Positions 47,941 through 59,430 of a stretch of 64,000 nt of DNA are shown in pieces. Made by a program: the position numbers and the translations under genes. Origin of the DNA: Tetradesmus obliquus (Eukaryota > Chlorophyta > Chlorophyceae > Sphaeropleales > Scenedesmaceae). The DNA is taken from NCBI GenBank assembly GCA_030272155.1, contig CP126198.1, positions 3,286,001-3,350,000 on the forward strand, written 5' to 3'. The stretch's first letter is position 1. The number at the start of each line of letters is the position of its first letter. Under the pieces are notes generated by a model. The model was not told the origin of the DNA and did no database searches. It was given only the letters and a program-made list of their open reading frames with translations.

Positions 47941-49089
47941 GAGCCTGGGCTCCTAGCAGCTTCCGATGTTCTCAAAGGCACCCTCGAAGTGCTATGTGAA
48001 CGCAAACAAGCGTAGTTGAAGCGCAGGAGGTGATCAAGAGGCGTGCTTCTGGTGTGCAGCATGAGACCAGGGTGCTGCTCCTGCTGCAGCTCAGGGGCTG
48101 CTGCCATTATCAGTGAATGCAGTGAGCTCCGTAGGCTAAATTAAGTTCCGCAAGTTGCAGCTGCACAGCGACGGGTTCTTCGCTAAGCGACGGTTTGGTC
48201 TTGGTCCTGTACGGCCGATGAAGATTGCTTGAAGGCGCTAAATCCAATGTTACCTGATGCTTTTGAAGATCATCCAGATTTAGCCCGATTATGGATTGAT
48301 TTGTTGCATTTTCAAATAGTTGTGGCTGGCGTGGCCGACGTTGATTCTGCGGACGCCAACTACATACATCTGCAGTCTAGCCACTGTCATGGTCATGGTG
48401 TGCACATGCACGAGAGACCCCAAACTTCGGGGACTTCATTTGTTGCAGGAGTTTTAGTTGTATGCTGCTAAGCTCATGGCATACGGCATGCGGATCTTAC
48501 AGACAGCTCTTGCAGCCAGCTGCTGCATCTACGCAGTTTGACTCCAGCAGGCCCTGCTGGGCAGTTGCACAGAACAGTGGTGACTTTCAACATGCCTACT
48601 CACGCGTGGTGCTTCCCCGTCTTGTGCACTCTGCCACAGTCTGATGGCAATGAAATAGAGGTGGAATATATTGCAGGTATACCTGTAGCTACGTAGCTAC
48701 ATGGCTATACACTGCAACCATGTACATCTGATGCTGGCAGCAGCAGTAGGGTAACAATGAGTGGAAATGCCTGCTGCACTACTGCTGCTGCTGCTGCTGC
48801 TGCTACTGGTGTGAGTTAGAGTGGGTGGTTGAATGACTCCTTGACATGTGTATGTGGCCCAAAAGTGCCTGCTTTTGTTCTGTTTCCGCTGTGCTCAACA
48901 CATGCCGCCATGGCGCCATAACAATAATTTCTAAAAAAATTAACACAGGTCTGACATTTGCATGCTGGAAACGTTGTGGCAACCTGCAATGAATAATTTC
49001 TTTACTTCACAGAGCGGAGCATTGGCAACAGGTCAACGTAGGCTCGGGAGTCCTAAGAAGGTCGAAAGCGTCGAACAGCCCGACACGGC
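47941..49089. other. Divergent promoter region containing an AT-biased open frame
   Basis: Between two divergent genes. An open plus-strand frame from about 48191 to 48471 encodes protein-like sequence (ADEDCLKALNPMLPDAFEDH and PDLARLWIDLLHFQIVVAG) with many A/T-ending codons, unlike its neighbours. Its only internal ATG is at 48247. It may be part of an unrecognised gene. A (CTG)n tract lies near 48781-48804. Confidence 0.4.
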
Positions 49090-52000
49090 ATGGACGATGG
49101 TGAAGGCTACTTCATCGAGTATGCAAGGTGAAAAAAGCATGCGATTTGGTTGCGGGCGACATGATGCGGTGTGCCTGGAGGGTCCAGGCTGACATTCAAA
49201 CATTGGTGCTGCGAGCAGGAACAGATCAAGATGCACTGGCCCGCGAGCAGCCTGTGTCGAGGGAGGAGGCGAGGACAGACAGATGCCCAAAGGTACCAGC
49301 TGTGCTCTATTTAATGAATCACTGGCTCTTAAACCATTGGCTTGGTGTTGACCTGCTGCTGCTGCTGCTGCTGCTGACCCTGACAAGACACAGCAAGAAG
49401 CACAGATATGTGCTGTCTTCTTCCTAGGCGTTCAGCACATCAATTCCATGCTCACAGATCACTAGACATCTGCAGCTGCGGACCAACCTGTTCAGAAGCT
49501 GCATCAGGCCCTGGTGCAGTGCTTGCAGTTGCACTATCTGCAGAGCTGCGGTCAACACAACACTGCTGCTGCTTGCAGGAGAGCTGCGGCTTGGGATCAA
49601 CTACCAAGTCAAAGGCTACGGGGACCACATAACACACTGCTGGAAGTGGCGCCACTGGTAAGGGCACATGCAGGAACTACGACTGGAAAACGAGCCACAT
49701 CACTGCCTGATCAACAGTAGCTGCAGCAGCAAGGACTGGTTTCTTGTACTCCTCTTATTATTACTTGCAAATTTTAATAAGATTACAAACAGGACACGTC
49801 TCTTGTCGCCAGCACTGCATGTTGTGCATGCATGGTGCCACTGCCTGCACCCTGCTGGGCTCTACGTCATTGCTGCCATTGCCAAATCAGCTGCTGCTGT
49901 CGCTGCTGGTGCTGCTGCTCCTAATAACCTCTTGCTGCCCTATCATCTGTGCAGGCGCTGCGTGACTGTCGAGTTACTGAAGAGCATGGGCTCTCCAGAC
50001 AAGGTGGTTGGCTTCAACCTGTTGACACCAGAGGACCAGCAGCGAGTGCGGCGGGCCTTTCAGCTGGGCCAGGTGCCAGAGCACGCAGAAGCAAGCGGCA
50101 TGGTGCGTTCCTGCAAGTAGTAACACTGACGTGCCACAGAAGTAATTCCTGCAAGCAGCTGCACTGCAGTGCCGCTGGTGCTTTCTTGCAAGCAGTTGCA
50201 GCCAGGTGCTCAGCAGTGCGGTCCTGCAAGCAGCATGATGTGCCATTACAAGCAGCTGCGCGGAGGATCAGTAGGGCATTTCCTGCAAGCAGCTGCGCTG
50301 AGGCGCAGTGATGCATCCCTGCAAGAAGCATGGGTTGTTCCTGCAAGCAGCAGTTGCACTGATGCGCTAGTGGGCTGCCTTGCGGTACTGTCTAGCAGCA
50401 ATTTACTTGATGTTCAGCAGCGTGATCTGATCTTCAGCACCACATCCTGCAAGGCATTCTGGCTGATTCTATGACATATATTTGCGTGTCTGCTGCAGGT
50501 CGAGTACAAAAAGATGATGGCCAAGCAGCAGCAAGATCGCCAGAGGACAGCAGCCAGGCAGCAAGAGAGGGACGCAAGAGAGCAGGCCAAGGCAGCGGCA
50601 GCAGCAGCTCAGCGCACAGCAGCATCAGCAGCAACGCTAGCAGCCGAGCGCAACGCAGCAGCAGCAGCCATTGCAGCTTTTACCCAGCGCAGGACAGTGT
50701 TTGCAGCAGCACCAACAGCAGCGGACAGGTTGGCCAGTCGGCTGGGAGTTGCAGCACCAGCAGCGCCAGCACCAGCAGCTGCTGTAACAGCAGCTGGCAG
50801 TCTAGGACTAGCTGCAGCCGCAGGTGCCAATGGCAGCATGGGCAGAGGCCGTGGCAGGGGCCACGGCAGGGGCAGGGGCAGGGGCAGGCGGCGGCCGTCA
50901 TCTTCTGGTGATGACACATCAGATTACGGAAGCGATGATGACGCGGCAGGAAGTGAAGCAGCTGCCGTGCCACGCGCAGCACCTCCTGCTGCTGCTGGCG
51001 CTGCTGCTGTGGCGGACGACAGCAGGCTGATGCACATGCTGGCAGCAGCAGGTGTGTCAGCAGAGCAGCGGGCTGCACTGGCTGAGCTGCTGGAGCTGCC
51101 TGCAGACCCAGCTGCCAGCATGCTGCCAGGTGCAGCAGCAGCAGCAGGGGGTGGCCAGCAGCAGCAGCAGGTGAACCTGCAGCAGGTGTTCACCTACCTG
51201 CAGCTGTTCCACCCGCATTTGTCCGCAATGCTGCAGGACAGGGCCCAGCAGGTGATGATGGCCAAGCAGGCGCAGCAGAACCTGCAGCAGGCGCAGCACA
51301 ACTTCCAGCAGCATCTGCAGCAGCCCTTCCAGCAGCCGCACATACAGCGCGGTATGGCAGCAGCCGCAGCAGCATTGAAAGCTGGCAGGCAGCTGCGGTC
51401 GATGCAGCCCACAGGCCCTGCTGCTGCGGCATCCTCAGCACCAGCAGCAGCAGCAGCAGGAGCAGCTGTGGCCCCGGGTGCTGCTGTTGGTGCTGGTGTG
51501 GCGCCTGGGCGCAGCAAGCGCAGGTCGGTGGTCAAAAAGAAGCGAGACACGGACTTTTATGGGGACTCTGATGAGGAGTACAATGTGGATGATCCTGGGG
51601 AGTATGAGCCGCGCCTGCACAGGTACGCTGCTGCTGCTGCTGCCCCTGCAGCTGCTGCTGCTGCTGCAGGGCAAGCTGTGTCACGGAGTAGAGCAATAAT
51701 TGATGCTGTGTGCTTTTTGGGAGCTCGTCTTATTGAGCATGCTACATACGGCCATTTGACAGCAGTGGTGTTGCTGATGAGTGGTGCATCGCTTGTTCAG
51801 AGGGGATGCGCAACAGCCCTGCAGCAAAGTTGAGGCTCACAAACAGCGCACTGCCCTGATGGCTTCCGCCTGCTGCCCTGCACTACTTGACAACCCTGCA
51901 TCCCTCTCACTCTCTTGCAGGAGCAAGGAGGCAGCGGGCCGTGGGCGTGGCAGGGGCCGGCCAGCAGGCAGGGGCAGAGGCGGCCGCGGCAAGCAGCAGC

Positions 52001-54624
52001 GGCTCAGCGAGGATGGAGGCCAGCAGCAGCAGCAGCAGTGGCAGGTTGCAAAGCCGGCAGGGCTGGACTTGTCCCAAGTGTATGCAGCAGCGCTGCAGCA
52101 GCAGCAGGCAGCTGCTGCTGGGAGGCCTCTATCTGCTGGACAGAGCAGCGTGCTGCTGCAGCAACAGCAGCAGCAGCAGGCTTTCCGGCCAGCTAAGGTG
52201 CAGTTTACAACCGTGTCCCTGCCTGCAGGATCGACCCCGGCAGGTAGCCTGATGCTTCAGCCTGGCATGATGCTGTCATCAGGCCTGCAGCAGCAGCAGC
52301 AGGTGCTGCCATCAGGCCTACAGCAGCGGCAGACGCCGTCAACAATGCTGCAGCAGCAGCAGCGACAGATGCTGCCATCAGGCCAGCAGCAGCAGCAGAT
52401 GCTGCCATCTGGCCTGCAGCAGCGGCAGACGCCGGCAACAATGCTGCAACAGCAGATGCTGCCATCAGGCCAGCAGCAGCAGCAGATGCTGCCATCAGGC
52501 CTACAGCAGCGGCAGACGCCGGCAACAATGCTGCAGCAGCAGGGCCTGCAGGCTGGTGGCATGACAGGTGTGGCTGCAGGTGCACATGGTAGGGTGAGCA
52601 TGCCGTACGCCGCCCTTCCGTTCAGCCTGCCAACAGCTGTGAATGGTACCCCTGCAAGCGCATCTGCTCTCAACGTGGCAGCAACAGCAGCAGCACCTGC
52701 ACTGAGTTGGCCTGCCAGTGGTGGCTTCCTACCAGCAGCAGGAGCAGCAGCTGCGTCATGTGCGCCTGTGACTGCAACAGCTGGGCTCACAAATGCAGCA
52801 GCAGCCATATCGATGCGGCCTGGCAGTGCAGGTGTGCTGTTAGCAGTGACAGCAGGCCAGCAGCAGCTTTCGGGCGCTGCCATTCTCACAGGAATGCAGC
52901 CAATGGCTAATGCAGGGCTGCCGCCTGGCATCACAACAGCAGCATCAGCTGTGCCTGTTGCGCCTGCTGCTGCTGCCGGGGCAGTAGCCAGTGCTCCTGG
53001 TGTGCTTGGTGGGCCAGCAGGAAGGCTGCTGCTGCAGGGCTCAGCACCTTTTGTGAGGCGTGCATTGCAGCTGCAGCAGCCGGGAATGCTGCAAGCTGGC
53101 ACGGCAGCTGGCGGTGACGGTGATAAGGTAAGAGGTGAACACCAGCCGGATGTAATTTTGTACACTGTTATTTGCATGTAGCTTCACATTCAGCAGGTGA
53201 GCTGTCCCTCCTATTACAGCATGCATTTCTGCAGATGTCAAAGCAGGGGGGTGGTGCGTGGTGTTGTGACAGCCTGCTGGATGCTACTACCTCTGACCAC
53301 CTCGATGCAATGGTGTGTAAGCAGACATCTGCTGACTCATAGCGCTGCTGCTGCCACGGGTGCATGCAGGCTTTCAGCCTGGCCACGCCTCCCTTCCCCA
53401 TGATCCTTCTCTCTCCCCTTCAGCAGCACATGCAGCAGTCACCACCACCGGCAGGGCTTGAGCAGCTGCTGGCCAATGGCGGCAGCAGCAGCCCTATCCG
53501 CGGTGACATCCCAGGCAGCCCTGCTGCTAGCAGCGGCAGCAGCATGCCAGGCACCTCTGCACCACAGCCCTTACTCCAGCAGCAGCAGCAGGAGCCACAT
53601 CAGCTGGCATTCGGCAGCAGTGCTGGTTTTCCAGCTGGGCTAACCCCATCAAGCAATTCATACATGTGTGGCACATCCGCTGCACAGCTGTGGGCAGCAT
53701 CAGCGCCTCAGCATTTCAGCTCAGCTTGGGGCCCCAGCATGGCAAGAAATGCAGATGCGCCGATACTGCACAGCCCTGGCAAGCGCCAGGCTGAGGTTGA
53801 AGGAGGGGGTCCCGTGGGGGCAGAACAGGGCGGGCCTGCCAGGATTCCTGCAGGCCTGACCAGCACATCCGCTTCACAGCCATGGCCCGCTCCAGCGCCT
53901 CAGCAGTACAGCTCAGCATGGGGCCCCAGTATGACAAGGAATGATGCATTACTGCGCAGCCCTGGCATGCGCAAGCCTCAGGCTGGCGTTCCTTCTGCAG
54001 GTCCTGACAAGGGTCCTGACAGCCTGACGAGTCCTGACAAGGGTCCTGCAGGCCTGACCAGCCCTGACGGCCTGTCAGGCTGGCTGCCTGGCCGGCTGCC
54101 TTCCTGGGGCCCTGCAGAGCTGCAGGCTGATATGGCTGAGCTGGGTGGGGTGCAGATGCACCTGCTGGATGCAGCACACGATGCTGAGCCAGTGTCGCCT
54201 GCATCAGCTGCGCGGCTGCTGTGTCAAGAGAGCATTGATAAAGGCGGGCAAGCAGAGGGCACGGTAGGAGCCAGTGGTGTGGCTGGGGGTGGTGCGGCAG
54301 AAGGCATCTGGGATGGGCTATGCAGGGGGCGTTAGCATTGTGCAGCAACCGCTGCAGCAGCCAGCGCATGGCATATGCGGACCTGCTGCTGCTGCACCTC
54401 TGGCTGGGTCAGCATCAGGAGGTGCTGCAGCAGCTGGTGCTGGAGGCAGCATGCAGCTGCAAGTGCCACCAGCGCTGCATGCCGAGTTTGTGCGCATTGT
54501 GAGCAGCCTGCCGGAGGATGCGAGGGCAGATGTGCTGCAGCAGGTGGGACCACATGACATCGCGAGCTTTGTGCATGTGTTTCATGAGCAAACGCGCGCT
54601 GCAAGTGCAGCGCGTGTTCAGTAA
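49090..54624 (+). CDS. PARP-type zinc-finger protein with long Gln/Ala/RG-rich tail
   Basis: Eight exons: 49090-49127, 49219-49292, 49579-49657, 49955-50102, 50499-51622, 51921-53127, 53424-54263 and 54346-54624, 1,262 residues, phases closed. The first four exons assemble one PARP-type zinc finger: MDDGEGYFIEYA, NRSRCTGPRAAC, MPKGELRLGINYQVKGYG, WKWRHWRC, then VVGFNLLTPEDQQRVRRAF. Such fingers bind DNA nicks and ends. The first Cys pair is spaced CX6C instead of the usual CX2C; His-x2-Cys is normal. The rest is low complexity: a coiled Gln/Ala/Arg region (EYKKMMAKQQQDRQRTAARQ), GRGRGRGHGRGRG boxes, acidic SGDDTSDYGSDDD, a basic KRRSVVKKKRD patch, Gln/Met/Leu repeats, and a conserved-looking C-terminal helix (ALHAEFVRIVSSLPEDARAD). 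No PARP catalytic, BRCT or ligase domain was seen. Probably nuclear. Confidence 0.75.
52265..52550 (+). repeat. Coding minisatellite in zinc-finger protein exon 6
   Basis: Three copies of a roughly 90-base unit encoding MLPSGLQQRQTP(A/S)TMLQQQ-type peptide with variable CAG counts. A second internal duplication in exon 7 encodes the two related blocks PQHFSSAWGPSMARN and PQQYSSAWGPSMTRN. Confidence 0.85.
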
Positions 54625-55734
54625 GCAGGGGGCTCAGTGGATTGAGCGTAAGGCAGGCTTGCTGTGTGAGGTGGTTGCTTGCATGTTGAGGATTGTAAAC
54701 ATGTAACAGGATTGGCTCTCAACGCTAACAATTACTGTTCAGTGGTATACGAGCTGGCGGCTGCTGGCAGCTGACCTGGTAGGGTCCTTCATTGCGCAGA
54801 GGCAGCAGTGCGTGTTTGACAGCAGACCAGCAAGCGGCAGAACAAACTCCTAAATAATTTTAACTGCTGCATGCCGTGTTTGTCCTGGGTCTCTCGCCAC
54901 AACATGTTGTGCATCTGAAGACAACCCAAGCAGTGGATTTGCCCCTGCATAGCTCTGTGTACAACACAGCATACCGTGAACAGTGTCACCTGCAACAAAG
55001 CTCAAGCCCATAGGCTTGGCGCTGTCTTTTCGGCTGATTACACATAGGCTACACTGTGCCTTGTGTGACGTTGGCGATGATGCGTTCGTTCCACATCCCA
55101 AACAGTGCTGTTGCAACACGTGTGCTAGCCTTCTTGCAGACAATCAATGCCAAGAGCAACACAATCTCAGCAAACCGCTGGCACCCTAGCTGCACCATGT
55201 GCAGGCTTCACCTGTATGGTCCATAAAACACTAAGCATCCACAACTGCCAACCATGTGACAGGCACGTGTGTGTACACGACTCAACACCAAACTGCAACC
55301 CTGTGTGCATGCCATGGAACGCTCACACATGTGCACGCCTTGCAGGCGCATGGACTATGTTACAACAGTGCAAGCAGCCAGACAAACACACACACTTGTA
55401 GACAATAAATGCCAAGAACAACACATTGCTGCTAACCGCTGGCCCCCTAGCACCCTAGCTGCACCATGTGCAGGCTTCACCTGCATGGCCCGTAAGCCTG
55501 GCTGATACACTGCCCACAAATGCCCATTTACGACAGGCACTTAACTCAAAGTTAGCAGTTGGTCCTTTACTCAACGTCTATGCAAGAGAAGCATCCTGCA
55601 CGCATGCCAAAATGTGCTCACAGACCTACCAGCCTGGCAGGCGCATGAATGTGTGGTATGACCGCGCAAGCAACCAGACCAACACACATGCATCAAATTG
55701 GAACCTTGCTGTCAACGCGCCTCAGCCAGATTCC
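54625..55734. other. Convergent intergenic region with degenerate tandem repeat
   Basis: A unit of roughly 260 bp is repeated: 55139-55215 and 55402-55490 share AATGCCAAGA-CAACACA, ACCGCTGG and the run CACCCTAGCTGCACCATGTG; linked GCAAGCA-CCAGAC-AACACACA segments occur near 55370 and 55668. No coding exon. A minus-strand TGTAA at 55364-55360 could end the OPR-like transcript. Confidence 0.55.
54694..54706 (+). terminator. Paired TGTAA polyadenylation signals
   Basis: TGTAA at 54694-54698 and again at 54702-54706, 70-80 bases after the zinc-finger gene stop codon. Confidence 0.65.
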
Positions 55735-57873
55735 TCACTCAGCCACAAGGCCTGCCTTATGCAGCCGAGCTGCTGCCCAAGCAACCACGCTCTTTTCCTT
55801 GCTACTCAGCACACCCGCTGCAGCTGTGCCTTCTGCTGTCGCCTCTTCAGCCTGCACTGCCTGCTCTGCTGCCTCGACCAGCTTCCGCATCACCTCAGCA
55901 GCAGCAGCACTTGGCGGCTTGCGTGCAAAGCCCCACAGCAGCACAGCCAGCTGCTGAGGAGTAAACTGCGCCAAGCAGTTGTACACGTGGCCTGTTAACA
56001 CGTCCATAACTGCGGGCTCAACCTCCAAACTGCTTGCACCCAGTGCCTGAGCCATGTCAGACAGTACAGCAGCAGCTGCACTGCCCTCAGCTGGCAGCTT
56101 CAGTGCCGTCGTTGCTGGCTCTGCTGCTTGATTTGCAGCAGAATCGTCGGTCTGCTGCTGCTGCTCTTTATAGTGCATCAGGGCTGCCAGCGCTGCCGCC
56201 GCTCGCTGCTCCTGCTGTGCTGCGTCAGTGCTGCAGTAAGCACTCTCAGCCTCTTCACCGGGTGCGCCTGAAGATGTGCTGGTATGTGCTATTGCTTCGC
56301 TGCCACTGCCACTCAGTAGATCCCTGACAGCTTGTGCACCTCCCAGCCTCTGTTGCTGTGCGGCATACCACACCAGCAGGCCGTGGTCTTCAGGCTCCAG
56401 CGCTGGCAGCAGCCTGAGCAGGTGACCCCAGAACTGCTGCGCTGCAGCAGGGTCGTTGGTCATAGGAATACCTGCTAGGATCAGCTGCTGCATGCTGCGC
56501 ATGCTGCTTGTGATATCAGCAAGTGTTTCCAGTTGCAGCTGTGCTGAACCAGCTGCAGCTGAAGCGTTCACGGCTTGCTTGACGGCTGCTGGCAGCTTGC
56601 GCATGGACTCCAACATTTGAGCATCCTCTCTGCTGAAAGCCGAGCTGCTGGCAACCAAGCTGGCGCTGCTGCTCTTCTGCAGCAGCTGCATCATTGGGGG
56701 GGGTTTGGCTGATCTGCACCACAAATGACAGGTACTGGTCCAGCTGCGCCATGCTCATCGCTGGAACTGCTGGGACTGCAGCACAGGCTATAGCAGTGAG
56801 ACATGCCTGGTCGCGCGTGCCCAGACGTCCAGGTTGAAGGTCCTTGCGTGACGATGCAGCCGCTGCCAGCGCTGCCACATAAGGCAGTTGCTTCTGCTGC
56901 ACCTGCCGCTGCAGAACACTTGGCGACAGCATATTTTAGGATGGTATCAGGCCTGCTGCGCCTGCATACGCCTCAACAACCTGGGATGCGCTGAGGCCGT
57001 CTGTTGCAAAATTGCTGCTGCTGTTCCACCAGTTGCAAATCTGCGCCGCCAGGCAGCCCCAAGCTGCTGCTGGCTGTGGTTTCACGTCAACCACAGAATC
57101 AGCCACGCCAGTGACACATGCCAGAAGGATGCGCGAAGCCACTTGAGCATCCCCCTGCTGCAGCTGCGCTGACCTGCCTGCAGCTGTTGCAATCTCTGCC
57201 AGCGTGTTCGCCAGATGATCCGAGTCCACGCAACTCCACTCAGGCTTGCGCGGCTCTGCAAAGCCTGTTGCCACCTTCCAAACAGGAAGCAAGCACCAGG
57301 AGACCAGCTCTAAATCTGCAGAATTGAATGCGCCTGACAGTGCGTCAGCTGCGGCATAACGGCCTGCAGCACGCAGCTGCACTCTACCATGCCTCTGTAC
57401 CGTCTGGAAGTTGCTGTCGCCCAGCAAGCTGCCTACAGCAATCCACTTAAGCCATGCTGAGGAGGCCGCAGCATCCCAATTCTGCCTCAACCCCAGCTGC
57501 GCATGCTCGAGGCCCCTAAAAGCAGCTGTGAGGTGCTGGCTGGTGAACTGCATGCTGATGACAGAGTCGTAGGCTGCCCCTACAACACACGCTTCTAACA
57601 GCACTGTTCCTGCATCACTGGTGCTGGCACCAGAAGTGCTACGAGGCTTGCTGAGCTGCTCTGCCAGCAGCTGCCAGGCCTGCTGCAGCCAAACATTAGT
57701 CGGCCTGAAGCCGCCAGCAGCGGCGGCGCAGATGGATGTGCACAGAGAGCGCACAGCATTTGACCCCCTGCCTTCCTTTGCTTGCTGAGCTGCAACCTGG
57801 AAGCTTTGCTGCAACGTCAAGTCCAGGATGCTTGCACAGGAGGCTTCAGAGGCACCTGATGCAGAGGGCTCGG

Positions 57874-57951
<78 letters not shown>

Positions 57952-59430
57952 TGTTAAAGATCTGTGCCTGCTGCACTGTACCTGCTGCAGCTGCAGCTGG
58001 CCCAGTGCCAGCCTGTACGGAGCAGCAAACAAGCATGGCAAACATACGAATGTGTTGATACGGCAGTTGGCTCAGTGGTTGTGCTTTGCATGTACTGCCA
58101 GGCTGCCTCATGGTATTCGTTCATAATGTCGTGACAGCACTGGTGGCACCAACACGTTGTGCGTCAACAACATTTCCATCCACCCCTCCCTTGCTTGGTG
58201 TTCTCTACTGCTCAGCTCATAATGCAAACGGCAGGGCCCAAGCAGCAGACCCATAGCCACCAGCCTCAGCCTGCAGACGAGTAGACCACAAAGGTCTGCT
58301 TACCTTGGGGCCGTCTGCAGCAAGTATCTCCTCCAGCTGCTCAGCCAGGTCTCTGCTGTACAGCCCCACCCCTAGTAACTCGCTGTAAGCGCAGTGTGCT
58401 CCAGGTGTTGCCACTAGGCCCCACAGCAGTGCACAGCCGGTGACCTCAGGCAAGCCTGCAGCAAAGCAGCAGGAATCGCATGTTCGGTTTTGCACACAGG
58501 CGGATCTCTTCCAACCGCAATCTGGCCCGACACATGTAAGCTGCACAACTTGCATTCAGGATGATTTGTAGCAAGCACTACACCCTCTCGCCAGTTGCTG
58601 CACAAGATGAGCATGCGATTGCGGGACAAAAACTTGGGTGCTTTGCATGCTTACCTAAGCGGCGCGTGATGTGCAGAGCACGATTCATGGCAGCACTCAA
58701 GCCGGGTGACAGCTGCAGGTCAGCGCTGCTGCTGTGTGCAGCAGCGTCAACACGGTCAGCAGCCGCAGCAACCACTGCTGTGATGTGCTGCACTGCTTCT
58801 TCTGCTGCGCTGCCCCTGTCTACTGTCATGTGCTGCGCTGTCAGCTGCAGAGCCTCTGGGGACTGGAGAACTGCCAGCAGCAGGTGCTGCTCTGTCACAG
58901 TGACAGCGTCTTTCGCCACCAGCGCTGCTGCTGCTGCTGCTGCCGGCGGTGCGTCGGGAGCGGTGCCGGTTGCATTGAGGCCTGCTGCTGTGTCTGTCAC
59001 AGCTAGCAATGCTGCAGTGCGCAATGTTTGCTTTGCACTGTCGCCAAACTCAGCTGCGAGGGACCAAAGGGCCTCAAATGCAGCAGAATGCGCTTCAATG
59101 GCTTCTGGTGCAAGGCGGCTGCTGTGGCTGCTGGTACTGCCGGTGATAATAGTGCCTCTACTAGCTAGCTTTGATTGTGTTGCTGTCCCCAGCAGCCGCA
59201 CACTGCAGGGCGGGTCTGCCTTGTGCTGTGCTGCACCTGTTGCTTATCCGTGCTGCGGCCAGGCTGCCACCCACACGGTGTGCAGAGGAATCACGGCAGT
59301 GCAAAGAACTCGCAGAGCGCAGATCAGGCCTCAAACTGCGGATCGAGTTGCTGTGAGCGAGCATTCTGGGGCCACTCGCAGGCAGTGCGCTGCAGCAGCA
59401 GCTGGCTCTTGCGAGGGTGGAAAGCGGCAT
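55735..59430 (-). CDS. OPR-like helical-repeat protein, probably organellar RNA-binding (frame break)
   Basis: Proposed exons: 59430-59237, 59202-58655, 58455-58304, 58012-56981 and 56908-55735, about 1,032 residues if one base of a G8 run (56696-56703) is ignored. The N-terminus (MPLSTLARASCCCSALP, Arg/Ser-rich) looks like an organelle transit peptide. The body has recurring helical units like octotricopeptide repeats: FTSQHLTAAFRGLEHAQL, VDSDHLANTLAEIATAAG, MAQLDQYLSFVVQ, LEPEDHGLLVWYAAQQQRL and FTPQQLAVLLWGFARK, which match the OPR-type Leu-Trp-Ala/Gly-Phe pattern. OPR proteins bind chloroplast or mitochondrial RNA to control its stability or translation. Weak points: intron 1 would be only 34 bases, and the frame changes at the G8 run, through sequence error, real frameshift, or a very short intron. 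A 24-residue poly-Ser is encoded at 57876-57947. Confidence 0.6.
56696..56703 (-). other. G8 (C8 in gene sense) homopolymer at the OPR-like gene frame break
   Basis: Upstream of the run the open frame reads LDQYLSFVVQISQ; downstream the continuing open frame is MMQLLQKSSSASLVAS in the next phase. Removing one base joins the two frames. Confidence 0.7.
57876..57947 (+). repeat. Perfect (CTG)24 triplet repeat in coding sequence
   Basis: 72 bases of uninterrupted CTG, read as AGC (poly-Ser) in the minus-strand OPR-like gene; the longest perfect microsatellite in the window. Confidence 0.95.

Noticed and set aside
52257..53177. 306-residue minus-strand open frame opposite zinc-finger exon 6
   Set aside because: Composition is a mirror of CAG repeats (Cys-Cys-Arg-Pro); it overlaps an exon whose phases close on both sides.
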